In this document: in pieces, positions 1-7,042 of the stretch
Numbering within the stretch: position 1 is the first letter of the stretch
How the letters are laid out: every line of letters starts with the position of its first letter
Assembly: GCA_021819025.1 (NCBI GenBank)
Contig: JAKASN010000046.1
Location: forward strand, 1-8,852
Length of the DNA stretch: 8,852 nt
Reading direction: 5' to 3'
Source of the DNA: Actinomycetes bacterium
GTDB lineage: Bacteria > Actinomycetota > Acidimicrobiia > Acidimicrobiales > Acidimicrobiaceae
Program-made: the position numbers and the translations under genes
Notes under the pieces: generated by a model
The model's input: the letters and a program-made list of their open reading frames with translations, nothing else
Databases searched by the model: none
Told to the model about the DNA's origin: nothing

Positions 1-5
1 GCAAG

Positions 6-2060
6 TTGCGATTGATAGTGGGCCTCATCATCATTGTGGTTGGTTTGGCCGTCGCGGGCCGGAGGATGTTATTTCTTTACAGCCTGGTTCGCTCGGGACA
101 AAAAGCTCCGCATCGCACCGAGGGGGCAATGGCGCGCGTTACCGCCGAACTTACCGAAGTTCTCGGACAGCGAAAGTTACTTAAAAAAACCGTCCCTGGC
201 GTTGCACACTTCTTTACCTTCTGGGGATTCACGATCCTCATCGCCACCATCGTTGAGGCCTTTGGTGCCCTCTTCCAGGACAACTTCGCCATCCCATTGA
301 TCGGCCATGATTCTTGGCTCGGCTTTCTCGAGGACTTCTTTTCCGTTGCGGTGCTTCTGGCGCTTGCTGTTTTTACGGTGATTCGAATTCAGAACTCCCC
401 AGCACGAAAGGAGCGTTCCTCTCGCTTTTACGGCTCGCACACCCGAGCCGCTTGGATAACTCTTGGCGGTATCGCATTGGTGGTGATCACGCTGCTGCTC
501 TACCGTGGGGCACAGGTCAACACCGGCAACTTCCCCTATGGCGGCGCGGCATTTGCCAGCCACGCAGTGGGAAGTCTGCTTAGCGGCTTCAGTGCCTCTA
601 CCAATGCCGATTTGGTGACGATCTTTCTTCTCGCGAATGTCGCTGTGATTATGGGGTTTTTGGTCTTTGTCACCTACTCCAAGCACCTACACATCTTTGC
701 CGCGCCGCTGAACATTGCATTTTCGCGTCGTCCTAAGGCCTTAGGAGCGCTGTGGTCAACCCCGAACATGGATCCCGAGGAACTCACTGAGGACACGGTC
801 TTTGGAGCCGGCAAGATCGAGGATTTCTCCTGGAAGCAGCTGCTCGACTTGGTAACTTGCACTGAGTGTGGCCGCTGCCAGGAGCAGTGCCCGGCGTGGA
901 ATACCCAGAAGCCCCTGTCTCCCAAGTTATTGATCATGGATCTCCGCGAGCACCTCTTTGAGTCGGCGCCACGACTGAACAAGGTTGCTCCGCGGGTTGC
1001 CGCTGCGTCTACCGCGACGATGGACGAGCCGGTAATGCTGGTGCCTAACGTCATCGATCCCGACGTGCTCTGGTCCTGCACAACTTGTGGCGCTTGCGTC
1101 GAGGCCTGCCCGGTGGATATCGAACACATCGACGCCATCGTTGATATGCGTCGCTACCAGGTATTGATGGAGTCAGAGTTCCCCACCGAGGCGGGCGGGA
1201 TGCTCCGCAACATCGAAAATCAAGGCGACCCTTGGGGGCTTGGCACTTCACACCGCCTCGAGTGGACTGCAGGTCTTGACTTTGAGGTACCAGTCGTGGA
1301 TGGGGAGATCCCCGCTGATATGGACTATCTCTTCTGGGTGGGATGTGCCGGCGCATTGGATGAGCGCGCCCGCAAAGTTACCCAGTCCCTGGCCCGTCTT
1401 CTGAATCGGTCTGGGGTCAAGTTCGCGGTACTCGGCCCACGAGAAACCTGCACCGGAGATCCGGCCCGCAGAATTGGCAACGAGTATCTCTATCAGACCC
1501 AGGCGATGCAGAACATTGAGACTCTCAATAGTTCCAAAGTGACCAAAGTGGTGGCTTCGTGCCCGCATTGCTTCAACACTCTTGCCAACGAATACCCCGC
1601 GCTGGGGGGCAATTATGAGGTGATTCACCATACCCAGCTGCTCAAAGAGCTCGTCTCGAAGAACTCTTTGGTACCCACTACACGCCAAGAGATGAAGGTT
1701 ACCTACCACGATCCTTGCTACCTGGGTCGCCATAACGGCGTTTACGAGGAACCTCGCAATGTGCTGGATTCTGTCCCGGGCATCTCCTCGGTGGAAATGC
1801 ATCGCCACAAGTCCAAGGCCTTCTGCTGCGGTGCAGGTGGCTCAAGGATGTGGCTGGAAGAGAAGATTGGCAAGCGCGTCAATGTGGAGCGTATGGACCA
1901 AGCGCTTGAAATGGACCCCGACGCCGTGTCTACTGCGTGTCCCTACTGCATGATCATGCTCGACGACGCCGTCAAGGCCAAGCAAGCCGATGGTGAGGCG
2001 AAAGAGAGCATCGAAGTACTCGACGTTGCACAGATTCTGGAGCGCTCGCTCGGAGAATAA
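6..2060 (+). CDS. etfD: EtfD-like membrane Fe-S oxidoreductase (ETF:quinone electron transfer), 5' end at window edge
   Basis: This is a membrane-bound iron-sulfur oxidoreductase of the heterodisulfide-reductase/GlpC type, closest in architecture to actinobacterial EtfD (Rv0338c), which moves electrons from electron transfer flavoprotein to the quinone pool during fatty-acid oxidation. The N-terminal part resembles the NarI-like membrane domain, with hydrophobic segments near residues 3-18, 66-90, 110-127, 149-166 and 202-223 and candidate haem ligands H68, H186, H227 and H229. Two [4Fe-4S] ferredoxin motifs follow (C285/288/291/295 and C358/361/364/368). Two CCG-type domains come next: the first has C447, C482, C519 and C522 with a single Cys in a CTGD motif; the second has C571, CC608-609, C645 and C648. 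The TTG at 6 places the first membrane helix immediately, and the frame stays open to the window edge, so the true start may lie a few codons upstream. Function by family is confident; the exact electron donor is inferred. Confidence 0.85.
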   Translation: MRLIVGLIIIVVGLAVAGRRMLFLYSLVRSGQKAPHRTEGAMARVTAELTEVLGQRKLLKKTVPGVAHFFTFWGFTILIATIVEAFGALFQDNFAIPLIGHDSWLGFLEDFFSVAVLLALAVFTVIRIQNSPARKERSSRFYGSHTRAAWITLGGIALVVITLLLYRGAQVNTGNFPYGGAAFASHAVGSLLSGFSASTNADLVTIFLLANVAVIMGFLVFVTYSKHLHIFAAPLNIAFSRRPKALGALWSTPNMDPEELTEDTVFGAGKIEDFSWKQLLDLVTCTECGRCQEQCPAWNTQKPLSPKLLIMDLREHLFESAPRLNKVAPRVAAASTATMDEPVMLVPNVIDPDVLWSCTTCGACVEACPVDIEHIDAIVDMRRYQVLMESEFPTEAGGMLRNIENQGDPWGLGTSHRLEWTAGLDFEVPVVDGEIPADMDYLFWVGCAGALDERARKVTQSLARLLNRSGVKFAVLGPRETCTGDPARRIGNEYLYQTQAMQNIETLNSSKVTKVVASCPHCFNTLANEYPALGGNYEVIHHTQLLKELVSKNSLVPTTRQEMKVTYHDPCYLGRHNGVYEEPRNVLDSVPGISSVEMHRHKSKAFCCGAGGSRMWLEEKIGKRVNVERMDQALEMDPDAVSTACPYCMIMLDDAVKAKQADGEAKESIEVLDVAQILERSLGE

Positions 2061-2083
2061 TGCCTCCCTACCGCAATGCGGAT

Positions 2084-2099
2084 CAGCGAGGTGTCGCTG
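2084..2099 (+). terminator. Compact hairpin just after etfD
   Basis: A 6-bp stem CAGCGA/TCGCTG closes a GGTG loop 24 bases after the etfD stop codon. A smaller perfect dyad, CCGCA-A-TGCGG, lies just before it at 2071-2081. No T-tract follows, so this could be a U-less 3' hairpin that stabilises or ends the transcript, or chance dyad symmetry in GC-rich DNA. Confidence 0.35.
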
Positions 2100-2301
2100 G
2101 GCGAAATCTCATGAGCATGCGATCGAATTGCCACCTCGGACGCGAGCGGTGCGAGGAGAGACCGGCGCTTCGGGTTTTAGGTCGCTGACCCGCGGCGGCG
2201 TTAGTGGATCTGGCGCCCTGGGATAGCATGAGTCGATGGGCTTAGCTCGGGATTCGAATCTCAACAGGTGACCCGCATTATTCGCACCGAGATAGTTCGA
2301 A

Positions 2302-2341
2302 GCATGCGCAACTGGCAATTCCGTTGCGATGCGATCTTTTT
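2302..2341 (+). terminator. Intrinsic-terminator-like hairpin with T-tract
   Basis: GCATGCGCAAC (2302-2312) pairs with GTTGCGATGC (2323-2332) over ten base pairs with one bulged G. Two further GG/CC pairs can form inside the loop. GATC and then five T residues (2337-2341) follow. The T-tract lies only on the plus-strand side, so the element suits rightward transcription arriving from etfD, about 240 bases upstream, and would shield the convergent marR gene. The four-base offset between stem and T-tract is a weakness. Confidence 0.55.
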
Positions 2342-2415
2342 GTGAGGGCATCGAGGAGTCGCTACCACCCACGTCTCTTCTTGGAGTGGCTGAGCACGCC
2401 AAGGTACTCTGGCAC

Positions 2416-2937
2416 TTAAAAATCGCCAGCGGTTTGGCGCAGTCGGCGCAAAATAGCGACGAGTTCGTTCAAGTCGTCACCTTGGAAGGGCGGATCAGAA
2501 AAAACTTGAGCATTGAGGGCATCAGTAGCAGTTGTTGCCAAGCGGGCTCCTGCCTCCGTAATGGCGACGATCGTTGTCCTGCGATCGGTGGGATGAACGG
2601 AGCGCTCCACGAGTCCCGCTGACTCGAGACGGTCGATGGCATTGGTCACGCTGGTTTGGTGGACCTGCAAGCGGGAGCCGATGATGCCCATCGGGAGCGA
2701 TCCCCGGCGACTAAAAAAGAGCACCATGAGCGCCTCATAGCGCGCGAAGGTGAGCCCGAAGGGTCGAAGCGCGGTTTCAACCTCGGCCAAGGCGATTTGA
2801 TGTGCGCGCATTAGCGAAGTAATCGCCAACATCCCGTTTGCGGCTTCACCCCAGCCGTGGCTTACCCATTGGCGTCCTGCCTCCTCGATGGGATCGTAGG
2901 GCAACTGCTGTCGGGCCTGGTGGAGCATAGGCACCAT
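2416..2937 (-). CDS. MarR-family transcriptional regulator, divergent from icmF
   Basis: This is a 173-residue winged helix-turn-helix regulator of the MarR family, expected to act as a dimer that binds a palindromic operator and often releases DNA on binding a small acidic or acyl-CoA-like ligand. The DNA-binding region spans about residues 60-130: FGLTFARYEAL leads into the domain, HQTSVTNAIDRLESAGLV (93-110) is the recognition helix, and the wing carries the typical DRR motif (118-120) followed by an ITEAG stretch. The N-terminal helices (about 13-58) would form the dimer interface with the C-terminal helix. The ATG at 2937 is preferred; a second ATG lies at 2928. Neither has a clear Shine-Dalgarno sequence, and a TATATT box on the minus strand (2958-2953) would give a leader of only about nine bases. 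Its divergence from icmF across 184 bp suggests control of icmF and of itself; the ligand is unknown. Confidence 0.88.
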   Translation of the reverse strand: MVPMLHQARQQLPYDPIEEAGRQWVSHGWGEAANGMLAITSLMRAHQIALAEVETALRPFGLTFARYEALMVLFFSRRGSLPMGIIGSRLQVHQTSVTNAIDRLESAGLVERSVHPTDRRTTIVAITEAGARLATTATDALNAQVFSDPPFQGDDLNELVAILRRLRQTAGDF

Positions 2938-2951
2938 TATAAATCTGCAGC

Positions 2952-2987
2952 CAATATATTGACATCCATTAGTCGGACGTCCTAGTA
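2952..2987. promoter_or_regulatory. Candidate MarR operator: two palindromes
   Basis: CAATATATTG (2952-2961) is a perfect 10-bp palindrome overlapping the -35 element. An 18-bp imperfect palindrome at 2970-2987 has the perfect core GGACGTCC (2975-2982) and 14 of 18 symmetric positions, and it overlaps the -10. Their centres are 22 bp apart, about two helical turns, so two dimers could sit on one DNA face. Binding here would block both icmF and marR transcription. Assignment to the neighbouring MarR protein rests on position only. Confidence 0.5.
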
Positions 2988-2988
2988 T
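2959..2988 (+). promoter_or_regulatory. Predicted sigma70-type promoter of icmF
   Basis: A perfect -35 hexamer TTGACA (2959-2964) is followed after 18 bases by TAGTAT (2983-2988), a four-of-six match to the -10 consensus. Transcription would start near 2995, leaving a 5' leader of roughly 125 bases before the icmF ATG. The opposite strand carries TATACT (2989-2984) and TATATT (2958-2953), either of which could serve as a -10 for marR, so the two promoters probably overlap. Confidence 0.6.
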
Positions 2989-3121
2989 ATAGCTGTAGCT
3001 GTTTTACGTTGCCTCTCACCCCGTCCGACACTGTAGCGAATGTGCACTGCAGGGACCTTTGGCAATTGCGCTGTTGGCACAGCTATTGGTATTGGTGTTT
3101 GGGCCTTGAATTGGGGATGCC

Positions 3122-6100
3122 ATGAGCGAATCAACTTTGTACCGAGCGGTCAATCCAATTCGGGTCGTAACCGCCTCTAGCCTCTTCGACGGCCATGATG
3201 CATCGATCAATATTATGCGTAGGATCCTGCAGGCCCAAGGAGCCGAAGTAGTGCATCTCGGGCACAACCGTTCGGTGCAAGAATTGGTTGATGCCGCCAT
3301 CGAAGAGGACGTTCAGTGCGTAGCGGTCTCCTCGTACCAAGGCGGACACGTGGAGTATTTCGAGTACCTTGTTGATTTGCTACGAGCCAACGGCGCGGGA
3401 CACGTACGGGTGGTAGGCGGCGGCGGCGGGGTCATCGTGGCTGAGGAGATTGACCGTCTCCGCAAGCACGGTGTGAGGATCTTCTCTCCCGAGGACGGCC
3501 AGCACATGGGCCTCGCTGGGATGATTAATTCGATTATTCGGGAGTGCGATTTTGATTTGACCGCGCTCGGCGCACCGGCGCTAGATGCGATACTTTCGGG
3601 AAATCGGTCAGCAGTTGCCCGAGCAATAACCTGTGCTGAGACCAACGCGCTCTCCCCGGAGCTGCTAGAACAGATTCGTGCCGCGGCGGCTGCTTCAACG
3701 ATCCCGGTGCTCGGAATTACCGGGACGGGGGGCTCGGGAAAGTCATCTCTTACCGACGAACTGCTGCGGCGCTTCCGGCTAGACCAGTCGGACAAGTTGC
3801 GGATCGCAGTGATTGCGATCGATCCGACTCGGCGCCGCGCTGGTGGGGCACTTCTCGGTGATCGAATTCGCATGAATTCTCTCGACGGAGACAGGATATT
3901 TTTCAGGTCCCTTGCAACGCGCGGTCATCATGAGCTTCCCTCCAACTTGGCTGACGTGGTGGCTATTGCACGGGCTTCGGGTTTCGATCTGGTGATTGTA
4001 GAGACTCCCGGCATCGGCCAAGGTGATGCGGCGATCGTTCCCTTCGTCGATCTTTCGCTCTATGTCATGACTCCCGAATTCGGTGCGCCTTCACAACTCG
4101 AAAAGATCGAGATGCTCGACAGCGCCGACGTGGTGGCGATAAATAAGTTCGAGAGGCGCGGCGCCCAGGACGCCTTGCGCGATGTCGCTCGCCAACTTAT
4201 CCGCAATCGAGAGGCCTTCTCCCTCAAAGTCGAGGAGATGCCGGTCTTCGGCACCTCGGCGGCAACTTTCAACGACGATGGCGTCACCGCGCTCTATCAG
4301 TACCTGGCCGGAGTGCTCGCCAATAAGGGACTCAAGGTAACGCCCGGCGTCTTGGCGCGCACCTCCAATAAGTTCTCGAGCAGAACTGCACAGATAGTTC
4401 CTACATCTCGAGTCAGGTACCTCTCAGAAATCGCCGAGACCATCCGCCACTACCACGTCGAGACAGAGGAATTAGCACAAGCGGCGAGTCGAGTGCAGAG
4501 GCTGGAGTTGGTTCTTGGCGAACTCTCCAAAAGCGAAAGCGGAGCAACCGCGATCGAGGAACTTCTCGTGGGTGCGCGCAGTGATCTTCCCAACCAGTGG
4601 AGTGACGCTATAGCGGCATGGGATCAGATTGCCTTGTCCTATCGCGGCGATGAACAGGTCGTTGTGGTGCGCGGTCGCGAACTCCGCACCTCGCTGGCGC
4701 GCGAATCGCAGTCGGGAAGCAAGATCCCCAGGGTCGCGTTGCCAAAGATTTCCGATGACGGAGACTTGATTCGCTTTTTGAGGCATGAGAATTTGCCGGG
4801 ATTTTTCCCTTTCACCGCAGGGGTCTTTCCTTTCAAGCGCGACGGAGAGGATCCCGCCCGCATGTTCGCGGGGGAAGGCGATCCCTTCCGTACCAACCGA
4901 CGCTTCAAGCTGCTCTCAGCTGGGAGTCCGGCCACTCGGCTCTCCACGGCTTTTGACTCGGTGACCCTTTATGGGCGGGACCCTGACGAGCGTCCGGATA
5001 TCTACGGAAAGATCGGTACCTCGGGGGTCTCGGTGGCCACCTTGGATGACATGCGAGCGCTTTACGATGGATTCGATCTCACCTCACCGTCAACATCGGT
5101 TTCTATGACCATCAACGGTCCGGCTCCGACAGTGCTGGCGTTCTTTTTCAATACCGTTATTGACCAGGAGACCGCGAAGTTCCGTGGCAAATTTCATCGC
5201 GAGCCCGATGCGGGCGAGTACGCCACTCTACGCGCACATGCGCTTTCGGCCGTGCGCGGTACTGTTCAGGCCGACATCCTCAAGGAGGACCAGGGACAGA
5301 ATACTTGTCTGTTCTCGACCGAGTTTGCTCTGCGGATGATGGCCGACATCCAGGAGTGGTTCATCTCAAATGACGTGGAGAACTTCTATTCGGTGTCGAT
5401 ATCTGGCTATCACATCGCTGAGGCCGGAGCAAACCCCATCAGTCAACTGGCGTTCACTCTTGCCAACGGCTTTACCTATGTCGAGGCGTACTTGGCTCGA
5501 GGCATGGCCATTGATGACTTCGCACCAAACTTGTCCTTTTTCTTCTCGAGTGGGATGGATCCCGAGTACACCGTGCTCGGTCGCGTCGCCCGTCGTATTT
5601 GGGCGGTGGCGATGAGGGATAAATATCACGCCAACGAGCGGTCGCAAAAACTCAAATACCATGTGCAGACCTCGGGACGATCATTGCACGCCCAAGAGGT
5701 TGACTTCAATGACATCCGCACCACCTTGCAGGCCCTGACCGCCATTTACGATAACGCCAACAGTTTGCACACCAACGCTTACGACGAGGCGATCACCACT
5801 CCATCAGAAGAATCGGTGCGACGCGCTCTGGCAATTCAACTCATTATTGGCAAAGAGTGGGGCCTTGCGATGAACGAAAATCCACTCCAGGGTTCCTATA
5901 TCGTTGAGGAACTTACCGACTTGGTCGAGGCAGCAGTCTTACTGGAATTCGACCGCATCAACGAACGAGGGGGTGTGCTGGGCGCGATGGAGACTGGTTA
6001 CCAGCGCGGTCGCATCCAGGACGAATCGCTCCTCTACGAGCAGCGCAAACATGACGGAACTTTGCCGGTCATCGGGGTCAATACCTTTCGCCGAGCCAGC

Positions 6101-6361
6101 GGTGTGGATGCGCCCTTAGATGCCAAGGTGGAGTTGGCACGTGCCACCGAGAGCGAGAAGCAGGGCCAACTTGACCGCGTGCGGTCTTTTCAGAGCCAAC
6201 ATCGAGATGAGGCGGAGTTGGCGTTGGCCAGGCTCAAGAAAGCCGCCGTCGAGGACGAGAACGTTTTTGCGGTTCTCATGGACGTTGCTAGGGTGGCAAC
6301 GCTGGGACAGATTACCAACGCCTTCATTGAGGTGGGCGGGCTCTATCGACGCAATGTCTGA
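3122..6361 (+). CDS. icmF: Fused isobutyryl-CoA mutase IcmF (B12 domain + G-protein chaperone + mutase)
   Basis: This adenosylcobalamin-dependent enzyme interconverts isobutyryl-CoA and n-butyryl-CoA; characterised IcmFs also turn isovaleryl-CoA into pivalyl-CoA slowly. At 1079 residues it has the family's usual length and order. A B12-binding domain (about 12-140) carries DGHDAS with the cobalt-ligand H25, plus VSSYQGGH and a run of five glycines (99-103). A MeaB-like GTPase domain (about 190-400) has the Walker A GTGGSGKS (201-208), ETPGIGQGD (294-302) and NKFE (341-344). After a linker comes the mutase barrel (about 550-1079). F569 and Q726 (in DQGQNT) stand where methylmalonyl-CoA mutase has Tyr and Arg, which supports a non-carboxylated substrate; H764 is the expected active-site His. 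The ATG at 3122 is the first start after an in-frame TGA at 3107 and follows a weak GGGGA. The built-in G domain means no separate MeaB is needed. Control by the divergent MarR is inferred. Confidence 0.95.
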   Translation: MSESTLYRAVNPIRVVTASSLFDGHDASINIMRRILQAQGAEVVHLGHNRSVQELVDAAIEEDVQCVAVSSYQGGHVEYFEYLVDLLRANGAGHVRVVGGGGGVIVAEEIDRLRKHGVRIFSPEDGQHMGLAGMINSIIRECDFDLTALGAPALDAILSGNRSAVARAITCAETNALSPELLEQIRAAAAASTIPVLGITGTGGSGKSSLTDELLRRFRLDQSDKLRIAVIAIDPTRRRAGGALLGDRIRMNSLDGDRIFFRSLATRGHHELPSNLADVVAIARASGFDLVIVETPGIGQGDAAIVPFVDLSLYVMTPEFGAPSQLEKIEMLDSADVVAINKFERRGAQDALRDVARQLIRNREAFSLKVEEMPVFGTSAATFNDDGVTALYQYLAGVLANKGLKVTPGVLARTSNKFSSRTAQIVPTSRVRYLSEIAETIRHYHVETEELAQAASRVQRLELVLGELSKSESGATAIEELLVGARSDLPNQWSDAIAAWDQIALSYRGDEQVVVVRGRELRTSLARESQSGSKIPRVALPKISDDGDLIRFLRHENLPGFFPFTAGVFPFKRDGEDPARMFAGEGDPFRTNRRFKLLSAGSPATRLSTAFDSVTLYGRDPDERPDIYGKIGTSGVSVATLDDMRALYDGFDLTSPSTSVSMTINGPAPTVLAFFFNTVIDQETAKFRGKFHREPDAGEYATLRAHALSAVRGTVQADILKEDQGQNTCLFSTEFALRMMADIQEWFISNDVENFYSVSISGYHIAEAGANPISQLAFTLANGFTYVEAYLARGMAIDDFAPNLSFFFSSGMDPEYTVLGRVARRIWAVAMRDKYHANERSQKLKYHVQTSGRSLHAQEVDFNDIRTTLQALTAIYDNANSLHTNAYDEAITTPSEESVRRALAIQLIIGKEWGLAMNENPLQGSYIVEELTDLVEAAVLLEFDRINERGGVLGAMETGYQRGRIQDESLLYEQRKHDGTLPVIGVNTFRRASGVDAPLDAKVELARATESEKQGQLDRVRSFQSQHRDEAELALARLKKAAVEDENVFAVLMDVARVATLGQITNAFIEVGGLYRRNV

Positions 6362-6500
6362 TCTCTTGTTGCACGGTCCAAATTTTTAACTGCCTCCACT
6401 TGAGAGTTCCGAAGGGCTCCAACCAGAAATCGCACAGCACATCAATCCGGCCAACGACTTAAATGGCGCTTAGCCTGCGCATAAAGCATTTCATTGCTAC

Positions 6501-6585
6501 GGCGCGCTGGTGGGGTCCTTCCCCGGTCGGGCCTCTCCGCCGGCGCTTCCTTGTTCCCACGCCGGAGAGGGATACTCGCCGCGCC
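6501..6585 (+). other. Possible three-stem RNA fold downstream of icmF
   Basis: GGCGCG (6501-6506) can pair with CGCGCC (6580-6585) and enclose two hairpins. The first is GGGG/CCCC with a TCCTT loop (6512-6524). The second, stronger one is CCTCTCCG (6532-6539) with CGGAGAGG (6563-6570), extended past a CCG bulge by GCG/CGC around a 14-base loop. No T-tract follows. It may end or stabilise the icmF transcript, or be a structured RNA in its own right. It was found by eye, and GC richness raises the chance of accidental pairing. Confidence 0.35.
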
Positions 6586-6607
6586 TTCGGGACACCCCTG
6601 ATTAGCG

Positions 6608-6647
6608 TCAATTTTGCCAACAGTTGGGAGAAAACGTGGCAAATTGA
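6608..6647. repeat. 11-bp inverted repeat beside a promoter
   Basis: TCAATTTTGCCA (6608-6619) and TGGCAAATTGA (6637-6647) are complementary over eleven base pairs with one extra T in the left arm, separated by 17 bases. A smaller perfect dyad, CCAAC-A-GTTGG (6617-6627), overlaps the left arm. The right arm ends just before the TTGACT candidate -35, so protein binding here could affect that promoter. Without a T-tract it is a poor intrinsic terminator. Confidence 0.45.
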
Positions 6648-6648
6648 G

Positions 6649-6677
6649 TTGACTTGAGACCATCATTATGCCATTAT
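6649..6677 (+). promoter_or_regulatory. Promoter candidate upstream of the luciferase-like operon
   Basis: TTGACT (6649-6654, five of six matches to the -35 consensus) is followed after 17 bases by CATTAT (6672-6677, four of six). An alternative -10, TATGAT (6675-6680), would need a 20-base spacer. Transcription would begin near 6684, inside the adjoining operator-like palindrome. The next gene starts about 520 bases further on, so the leader would be unusually long if this is its promoter. Confidence 0.4.
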
Positions 6678-6703
6678 GATTGCATGGTCTAAACGTTAGA
6701 CCA
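6657..6703. promoter_or_regulatory. Nested operator-like palindromes over the predicted start site
   Basis: TGGTCTAAACGTTAGACCA (6685-6703) is a perfect inverted repeat with 8-bp arms and a 3-bp centre, typical in size for a TetR, GntR or MarR dimer site. An imperfect 19-bp palindrome precedes it at 6662-6680. Its outer flanks form a further exact pair, AGACCAT (6657-6663) with ATGGTCT (6684-6690), which shares half-site bases with the main palindrome, and another GACC occurs at 6711-6714. The repeated GGTC/GACC half-sites suggest cooperative binding over the -10 and start site. No regulator gene for it is in the window apart from marR. Confidence 0.55.
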
Positions 6704-7024
6704 AAAGTTCGACCATATTTTGGGGCGTTTTAGCGGTTAGCACGTTGTCGCGGCATTGCTGGTTCGCTAAGGAAGGCGTTGTTGGCTCGCCTGGTTCTGA
6801 TTTGCGAACAGTCACAAATCGCGGAAAGGCGTGGCTGGTACGACTGCCGCATTGATGGAAGGCGATGAAGGTGACGGAGACATTGTGATTGGGCTCGGCC
6901 AATAGTTAAGCGAAGGCTTCCCCGGCGCGAAAGAGTGCAGAATTGCTATCCCAGCGATCATGTTGTTGTGTCAGTTCGGTCTTCTGTGCTATCAGCGCTC
7001 GCCATTACTTGCGCCGGGCAGCGC

Positions 7025-7042
7025 GCGGAGTAATTACTGCGC
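7025..7042. promoter_or_regulatory. 18-bp near-perfect palindrome upstream of the luciferase-like gene
   Basis: GCGGAGTAATTACTGCGC has sixteen of eighteen symmetric positions around the perfect core AGTAATTACT (7029-7038). The AT-rich core stands out from its GC-rich surroundings, about 165 bases before the luciferase-like start codon. It could be an operator for a nearer promoter, but I see only weak hexamers around it (TTGCGC at 7009-7014). Confidence 0.4.

Larger units (their letters stand above)
2061..2415. other. Gene-free interval between convergent etfD and marR
   Basis: No reading frame here resembles a protein I recognise. Besides the two hairpins listed separately, it contains the perfect palindromes GATTCGAATC (2251-2260) and GGCGCC (2212-2217), and a 5+3 bp hairpin with one internal mismatch at 2380-2403, just past the marR stop codon. 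GAATTGCCA at 2125-2133 recurs inverted as TGGCAATTC at 2313-2321, and AGCATGCG occurs directly at 2114-2121 and 2301-2308. These repeats bracket about 220 bp and could mark a small degenerate mobile or repetitive element. Confidence 0.4.

Noticed and set aside
2240..2275. GATTCGAATC resembles a tRNA T-loop, suggesting a tRNA or att site
   Set aside because: The flanking bases do not form a 5-bp T-stem and no acceptor or anticodon arms can be drawn around it; it is a plain palindrome.
2109..2402. 97-codon minus-strand frame downstream of marR
   Set aside because: It has no motif or convincing start, and it runs through the repeats and the terminator-like hairpin.
2995..3121. Cobalamin riboswitch in the leader of the B12-dependent icmF
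   Set aside because: The leader is only about 125 bases and I find neither a B12-box-like element nor the conserved core; control by the adjacent MarR is the simpler reading.
6442..6666. Overlapping 64- and 74-codon frames on both strands (6463-6657 plus, 6442-6666 minus)
   Set aside because: No recognisable motif, basic low-information composition, no ribosome-binding site, and they cover the hairpin-rich segment, which explains the open frames.
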